In this document: positions 50,401-59,400 of the stretch, piece after piece
Position numbering within the stretch: the first letter of the stretch is position 1
Layout of the letters: every line of letters starts with the position of its first letter
Assembly: GCF_905220365.1 (NCBI RefSeq)
Contig: NC_061129.1
Coordinates: 1,860,803-1,924,802, forward strand
Direction of reading: 5' to 3'
DNA: 64,000 nt
From: Vanessa cardui
Taxonomy: Eukaryota > Arthropoda > Insecta > Lepidoptera > Nymphalidae
Translations under genes and position numbers: made by a program
Notes under the pieces: generated by a model
What the model saw: the letters and a program-made list of their open reading frames with translations, nothing else
Databases searched by the model: none
What the model was told of the DNA's origin: nothing

Positions 50401-53400
50401 AAAAAGTGAAACGAATATGGGCTACAGAATGGTAATAATTGCCGCAATTAATATCATTCTGTGGTCCTTCGGGTGGTGTACTGAGTAGAGCTAGTGTAGC
50501 GCAATTAAATTGTGCTACAATAACACAACACAGTACAAAAAAAAACATATTACGCAATAAAATTTAAACTCGCTCATACTTATTTTCCATCATTGCACAA
50601 TTATTCAATATTATCCCTACACTGCTAATAATATTGTCCAATCAACGATATTGTGCAATATTATGAGCCGTCTAATACAGGTACAATTGCACAATACAGT
50701 AGAGAAACGCTGATTGTATTAGAGGGTTTTAACGAGATGTCTTTAATAAACACATTTTTGTACTGACATTGCAAATACCCCCTGAACCGTACGCGATAGA
50801 TCAAAATAATGTCTCACTTTATTGTATATGTTAAAAAGGTCTTAAAAAAAGTCGACGATGTAATTAAGATATGTCTATCTATAAAAATTGTCATTGTGGG
50901 CTATCCCCAAGATAGCCCACAATGACAATTTTTATTGTTTTATTTTTACGAGAAATATTCTTATCTTACTTTCGAAGTGATTTTAAGAAATACAGCATTA
51001 ATCCTAATCTTATTAAGAACCTTAAGTACATATATTGTGCTTTTAATTAATATCATATGTGGCCCTAAAACCTGTAATTAAAATGTATATTTTCGAAGAT
51101 ATTACAGATTTAAAACGCATGCACATAGCGGTTTGTATTGTCTAATGATGTAAAGCTATGAACTTTGTATATAATGTAACTCTGAAGTACATTTAGTATC
51201 AGCATTTTATCCGTGCGACCCGCTATTGAGCAGTTTTTGAGTCTTTTATCTGAATGCTCAACCGATCATTTTGCACGCAAGAGTCTTAACAAGTTATTAA
51301 AAATTTAACACATATATAATAATAAATGTTAAAATAACTGTGCCTGTCTAACTTTCGCGACCAAATCGCTGAACCGAATTTCATGAAATTTGGTATGAAG
51401 CAAATTTGAACTCAAAGAAAGGACGTAGGCTACTTTTATTGCCGAACACATGACAACCAACACCCTAAAACGCTAGCAAAGCCGCGGGCGACTACTAGTA
51501 TAGTTACATTCTAAGTACTTACCGCTATCAGCATGTTGCTCTGGTCGAAGTAGTCGGCGACTGGCATTACGTTCTTGTAGAAGTTGCTCAGTTCCATTCG
51601 CGCCAGACTGAGCACTACGTGGCCCAGCCGTGCTCCGTACTCGATCTGGCGCTCCAGCACACGTTGTCTCCAGCTCACGAGCACCACACCACTTATTGTC
51701 TGGATCTAAGGATGTAATTACTAGTGTCAATCGAAAAAAAAATCATACTATATTTGGTTTGAGGAGGGTTTTTTTTGGAATAGCGAACTATAATCTTTGT
51801 CATTTGTAGCCAGCGTAGAAATAATTGGACAACAAATGTCGTGAAGTAACTCAAATGTTTACGTTTGATCTGCTGGATTCTTAAGTACAGATGGTAAAAA
51901 AACAATTCAATACTTAATACGTTTTTCGACATCCATTGGTAAAAATAATCGAATAGATTAATATAGAAAAGTAAATAAAGACAGCGACGATACTGGCAAT
52001 CTTATATATTAATAGCTTAAGGCGATTTTTGGCCCAGAGATTATAGGACGAAATGGTCCCATTTTGAAGAGTTCTTTAGTATAATTTAATTACCTAATTG
52101 TAACGATTTAATGAATAATTAATTTTAAAGAGCGGAAAAAATATTGGACAGTCATAAACAAGAAATGAATTTGACATTAAAAATATATTTAAAAAGGTTT
52201 CATGAGTTTACAATGAAATGAAATCAAAACAAAACCTGTCATAAGATTTTAAGTACCTAAAAATATTTTGGAAAAATGCGAAGTTTTGGGAACGACCCAC
52301 TAAGCTAAGAAAGATTTTTGGTAAGAAACTAATAATTGAATACTGGTGACACAACACATAATATTTAAAATATGTGGACCCGTAGCAATTGCCCGTAGAA
52401 TATCCAATATCGATAAAAAACCAAACGCTGCTAAATAAAACGGTCCAATAAATTAACTAATTGCTAGCACTTAGTTGCACTTGCAATCAAAAGACCGCTA
52501 CAGGTCATTCAATGGCTGACATATGAGAAGCTTCTAGAACAAAAGGTGACTCTACGTCTGTATTAATCAGGCATGACATGCAAGTTAGCGTATTAACTCG
52601 ATCGCGTGTGTAATTAATATATTTACTAATGCGATCGAGATATTATCGGTGACGGAAACACTTGTTTTGTCATGAAGGTTGTTTATATGCGACTCTAATG
52701 CACACGTTTATTATACATTGCTGTACCGATACATCGAATTCACGAATTCTCAGTACATATAATGATTTGTATGTTTGAATAATATTAATATTGGTGTGAG
52801 TGACGCTCGTGCTTACAATATGTATTAGTGTGCGTCAGATGACTAATGTAAAAATAAATAAATTAGATTAAATTGGTTAATGTAACCGATAATTTAACGT
52901 AGAATCACGCGTCCATATATGTGAAAAGATCAATACAAGAACATACAAAACCTTATATACCCGTTACTAGACCCAAAGTCAGTAATTATTTTGAAGAGCA
53001 ATATAAATGTACGGTGTTCTAAAAGGATCCCAGAAACCGCGGAAACAGGGCAACTAAATTAAAGAAAATTGTATAGTATAATAGGCTATTTGACAATGCG
53101 AAAAATAAATTGTGAATTATTGTAATCAGGGTATATTGTGAGTTTAAAAATGGTTATTTACTGACGAAAGTTGAAAATAATACCTATTTTTTTACAAAAA
53201 TCAATAAATAAAAATGCATTTTTTCAAACGTTTGTCACGTGACACAAAACGCTCCTGATTGGTCGGGCTTATGATGAAGTCACTTTCTTGTAAACTGTGC
53301 TTTTCTACTATATGTACCACAGATTAAAATACAGCAAAGTGACGTCACCGACCCCTTTGCAGCGCCATATTGTCCAAGTAGCGTTTTCGCGCGTTATTTA

Positions 53401-56400
53401 AATATGGAATTTTTAATATGATATTTTTCGGCAAATATGTACTAGAAACAAAAAAATCTACTTTTACTGGGTTCCTTAACCTCTATTAAATAATATTAAA
53501 TAAATTTTAAAAACCAGTCAAATAGCCTATTGTTTACAAACGGTACACAACTGTGTACAAAATTATACAGTTAGTGAGTTCATAAATGACAGAACACCTT
53601 GTAAATGAAACGACTCCTGGCAGTTTTATTGCTATATTAAAAATTGTAAATAATCATTATCCTCCTGCCCTTATCCCAATTTTATTTGGGGTCGGCAGTG
53701 TGTCTTCTCTTCCATACTTCTCTGTCAGACGTCATCTCACAAGTAACATTCGATCTAACCATATCATCTTTCACACAATCTATCCATCGTTTCCTTGGTC
53801 GTTCTCTACCTCCATATCTATCCACATCCAAGCTCAAGGTCTTCCTCATTCCATTTTTTTAAGAACCGATATTAGCTTTTGCTTTCATTATCAAGAAGTT
53901 CTAAATTAAATAAGGCATTTCATATTGACGTACATACAAAGTTATACCATCTTTTTCAGAGACGTAGTCAGTTAATATAACCTTTGTTAGATCGCTTAGT
54001 ACTATGGCACCAATCAATTCCACGAGACCATTACTCATGGTCCCAATGGACCGCTACCGATACAATTACATTAGACGACCACATGTATTATACCTATTAT
54101 AGCATAAAACGTTTATATTTAATGAGTTAAACAGATTAAACATTGATCGAGTAGATTTACTTTACAACAAGAATTAAAAAAATACTTTATATGAGCGCGT
54201 TCGTATCAGCACTTTTGTAGATTAGAGTATTAAAAAGTGCTGGTAAGAACCTGCTTATATGGAAATTGAAATTGCTATCGGTTCAGAATTTAAATTTTAC
54301 TAAGAAAAAAAAACAAGAAAATAAGTAGTTTTACCAATAGGCTAAGTAGGCTGGAGCCTAGAGCGGCAGATTTAGAGGGGCGACAAATTTAGCCCAAATT
54401 TGTTATAACCTTACAGAAAAAAAACTTATAATTATATTTATACACATTACGTCCGTAATCCGTATACTCGTCACTACATAGTGGGTAGGAAAAATAATCT
54501 AGTAACTGACAGAAATATCACCTAGTTTATAACCATACTAGTAACGGAAAAAACCGATGTAATGAGGAAGATAGAACACAAATCATAAATATTGCAAAAT
54601 GAATAGCCTACTAGCCTACTAGCGGCAGATTTGTAAATAATACGTAGTTACTGTTTCACAACAAGGATATGAGGATATTGGTCATATTGAATTAAGGTTA
54701 TAAACACGATATAGCTAGTGATTGATAAAAGTTGGACAAAAAGATTGGCTTCTTCCGGATCTATAGGCATAAGAAAAAATATGGACGACCAGTTGCACGG
54801 TCGGCTGATAGTACTGTGAAAGTGGCTAGGACAAACTGGATGAATATAGCTTGTGATAGTGACCAATGGCAACCTTTAGAGGATGGCTTTCACATTTGAA
54901 ACGAGGCGTTATTCTTAGTTATGCATATATGATAAGTATAAGTTATATATAAATAGACAGATATTAAGAATATAGGCACTAACTATGTTCCCTTAGCTTA
55001 ACCAATAGCTAACTTTTTACCAATAGTAATTTGATATAAAAATATACCCATTATTTTTTGCAGTCTTTCTCGACTTGAAAATAATTAACTACTGTTAAAA
55101 AAAAAACTTGCAAATTCGACCCAATAATAATATATTCGATAATCGATTGTAGCCATGAATGATTAATACTATCAATAAGGTGTAATTTGCCTTAAAGCTA
55201 GACGGATATGTTACATTGATGATTTTCAACGTCCTTGACACACTAGCTACAAAATTTCGTAAATGAACCCGAATCGATTAAGTTATAATGTGAAAACCGT
55301 GGGAAGGGGTCAAAGAACATACGCCTGTCTGGATTTATTGACACAAGTATACTTTTTTAATGCGAAATTGGTCGGTTAGGTTAGTATATTTTTTAATGCA
55401 AAATTGGTCGATTTTTTTTTTCACAAAAATATCGTCATTTCTGTTAAATCGGATTCGGAGTTTCGAAAACCGAAACGGATTTGTAGTCAAATTAAATCAT
55501 ATCTACAAAGGTTAACAGAAGCTTTTTCTCTTTAGATTTTTGGAAAGCTAAATTTACCTTGGGAATGAAACGATCGCCTCCTGGCTATTTCATTTCATAT
55601 TAAATTTTTTATATAATATATGAGACAAACAAAAAAAAAATCCCGCTGAGTTTCTTTCGCCGGTTCTTCTCAGGGTATTTTCTTTTCCGAACCGGTGATA
55701 CTGTTTCAATTGACCATCAATAAGAAAGTGTAATACTTCTATGTTGAATAAAGTAATTTGAGTTAGAGCTGAGTTTAGGGTTTAAATTTAGATTTAAATT
55801 ACTCAATGATAATATCAACAAACCTCAAGTTTGTACGTTTAGTAGTTTTCGCCAAAAAGTCATAAAACTAAAAGCACGTTTTGATTGGATTCTGCAATAC
55901 TAGATAGATATCGGTTTCCTGTTGAGCTGACGATTAGTTTTTTTTTTATTATTAATATCAAACTTTTTATTAAAGCCATTAAAACTTTTTCAAACCACAT
56001 TATATTTTTGGGCATTATTCCTATAAATCTTTGTCACATAACCATGGCAGGAATGGATATATTAAAAACATTTTGGAACATGTAGTTAATTTTTTTTCCA
56101 CCAATAATATAGAACTAAATCCTTGTTTTGTATTGCTGAAGTATATTAATATTAACTTATTATTAATATTAAGATATTTGAGAATAACTTTCCAGTTCGC
56201 AAATTCGGTATAAGGTGTAAGCTTGGTCGAAATTAATCGTTCATGAAATACAAAATCATATAAGTAGTGAATATATACTGAGTCATATTACCAACTAGAT
56301 AATTTACGATTTTTATATGAATCATATCGAACCTCTTTGATTGACAATTACTCATGTAGAGTCTTTATGTTTGATTATATTGTTATACTTTGTATAGTAC

Positions 56401-59400
56401 GAGGAATACTAGGTATTGGAATTCGCCATAAAGGCGTGAAAAAAATAAGCTGATTTTTGTTCTGCGAATTATTTTGTAATATAAAAGTAACAAGTGTGTA
56501 AACACACTGTTGTCAGTACGGAATGTGAATTGACTCAAAATTTTAAAAATCAATTTCGTTTTCAACTTGACTCTTCTGCATTGTAGTCAAAGTTAAAATC
56601 ACTAGATCGACTGGGTAAGTATAGGTATTAAAGTACATATGTTGTTTAACCCATGATAACAATTAATTGCTTTAATCACATATATAATTAAGAGTTTTCT
56701 GTACACGAACCAAAAACTCTAGTAATTAAATGTGTTCGATGAAAAGGGTCGCAATTAAAAACAAATTCATAACCGTTTTATAACTTTGTTCTACAAATCA
56801 TTAATTTAGGCTTCCATATTGTTTTGAATCAAAGTTTATTTATATTTTAATTCGTAATCAAAAATATTATTTAATTTGATATTTTGTGCAAAATCAACAA
56901 GAACCTCGGTAGTTTACTTTTCCTACTAATTACATACAATTAAAAAAATAATAAAAACAGTACAGTAATATATTACAGTAACAGTAATATATTTTTTATA
57001 TGTAATTATGATTATTGCTCGATGACAACGTATATCTTAAACGAAAGTTAGTTTCGGATAAGAACTACTGAACCTCCGTGTAATTAATTTCGTTTTAAAA
57101 TTCATCCGACCTTAACGTAACAGAAAACATCGTTAGGACGTATGTATGTGAAATCTGTATCCTACCTCATAAAGTAGAAGAGGTCTTGGCACAAATTTTC
57201 AAATAAGAATCCACTCGTCGTTCGTCATAATGAATATAAGCACATTTACATTTCCGGTGACCCAGTGTTAGTCCAGTAGATGTCCATGGGTAGTGATAGT
57301 AACTTTCCATCAGGTAGGCATCCTAGTAGCTTGTCAACTATAGCAAAAAAACATCTCACCTTGTCAGAATATTCAGCGACGTCCCTCATAGATCTTGGAT
57401 ATCCGGATACGAGGTAGGTCTTCGCCGTGGGCGCCATCTTCATCTCCAGCATTAAGACTTCGGTCACCGTTTTACTCGACAGCGTCCCGAAGTCCTGCAT
57501 ATCTGTTAATATATCTGTATGAAGATTACTCATTCATTCATTCATTTGAAGGATTCGTTTTAAAATACATTTTATTCATTCAACAAAACTAAATTTATTT
57601 TAGCTCGTCAGACCTATCATAACAATAAAATTTAACTGCGTGCTAAAAAATACTTCTATTAATAATAATGTTATCTATTGAACTTAATTTAAACCCCTAT
57701 CTCTATATATAGTATCTTTGAAAACTCTTTATCTCCACCAACCATCTCTAAATGTTCAACTCATCAGTGGGACATTTACAAATGGTTACTTTACTTTTTG
57801 AAACGTATTTATTTATATTATATTAGTTTCCTGACTTTCCAAATATTAACATACATTCCTATATGCTATTTATGGTTAAAGTATGTACATAGTCTTCACG
57901 ACATACTTCGTATAACGATAATATTATGTATTGCTGTTTAATTCCCGCCAAATGGCTTTTTCAAAGGCAGATGAAACGACTACGAAGGTAACATGATAAT
58001 AGTGTGTCAACAACGCAAGTGGTCTATTCTCTTACTGTTATTGGCCTCCGAGACAAAAAAATAACAGAAGTATCGGAATTGTTAATTGTTATATATTTAT
58101 TTTGTATTCTCTATGGACATGCTCCTTGACTTTGGTGTATCTTTAATTTGAATATATTATTTTTATTTTAGTGTGCCTACATAATTTTATTACATGGGAA
58201 TTTAAGTTTAAGGATAAATTTATTTACATTTACAATATCTCTCAATGTGATATTTATATATTAAACTTAATTAGTATACATACTAAATATGGTACTAAAA
58301 TGTTTTATCGTTTTATTTTATAATAGGTTATATTAAAAAAAATTACATATCAAATAGTTTCTTAGATAATTAACTCTAGTTACGTACTTTCATTTATATA
58401 ATCAATGTATGGAGCATCATACGTTTACCTTAATAGAAGAATGAATTCAAACGAAAAATTATTAAAAAGCCTGTTAAAGAAAAAAAAATCAAAGAACACG
58501 TAAATAATTCAAATAAATAATAGAACAAAGATAGAAAATAGACTATTGTAAGGAACACATGTCGGTTCACATCGACGAGACGTTACGCGTTTTCAATTAC
58601 ATAAATTATTGAAAATCCTATCGTATTATTAATATGTCTTGTATTTTTAACAAATATTATGTACTAATTACAGTCAAGGACGAAGAATAATCAATAAATA
58701 TGTTTTAATTTTAACATCAATTCCATTTTGATTTTTTTACTCTCTGGTTATATCGAACTTGATTCAATGCAAAACTGACGATGAGGCGCTTCATTTGACG
58801 CAATATTTCATATATCTACATAATATATAACAAGCACCATCCATTCTGTAATCATCCTGCTGCGTAGGTCTCGCATTGGGGGAGGCTTGGAGCTTACTAT
58901 ATATCGGAATTGGCATGTTCATTCCCCACTTGCTTTCGAATGTAGCCTTTTTTATGGTATAGGTTGGCGGACGAGCATACGGGCCACCTGATGGTAAGTG
59001 GTCACCATCGCCCATAGACAATGACGCTGTAAGAAATATTAACTATTCCTTACATTGTCAATGTGCCACCAACCTTGGGAACTAAGATGTTATGTCCCTT
59101 GTGCCTGTAGTTACACTGGCTCAATCACCCTTCAGACCGGAACACAACAATACTGAGTACTGTTATTTGGCGGTAGAATAACTGATGAGTGGGTGGTACC
59201 TACCCAGACGAGCTTGCACAAAGCCCTACCACCAAGTAAAGCCTATATGCTAACAGTAAGAAAATCGGAAAATTGCTCTTTTAAAATATCACTCAATTAA
59301 ATTTACAATATAGTTAGTAACCAGCAGAAAAATTTCAATTCTTGGTCGGACCAACGACGGCCACATTTATTGTCTGTCATTTTTTTTCTTCACCGCCCAA

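Larger units (their letters stand above)
28583..51522 (-). other. 22.9-kb intron of the two-domain kinase
   Basis: Between the domain 1 lid exon and the domain 1 terminal-helix exon. It hosts the six tRNA-Ile genes, LINE and SINE copies, the nested reading frames at 31.9-32.5 kb and several palindromes. Elsewhere it is AT-rich with no exon I can support. Confidence 0.75.

Noticed and set aside
50309..50557. 82-codon minus-strand frame with a hydrophobic start
   Set aside because: It contains the TCTG microsatellite and lies in a MITE-like element; the apparent signal peptide is likely chance.
53586..53909. 107-codon plus-strand frame
   Set aside because: It runs through a dispersed repeat also present at 46.06 and 47.63 kb; no known domain.
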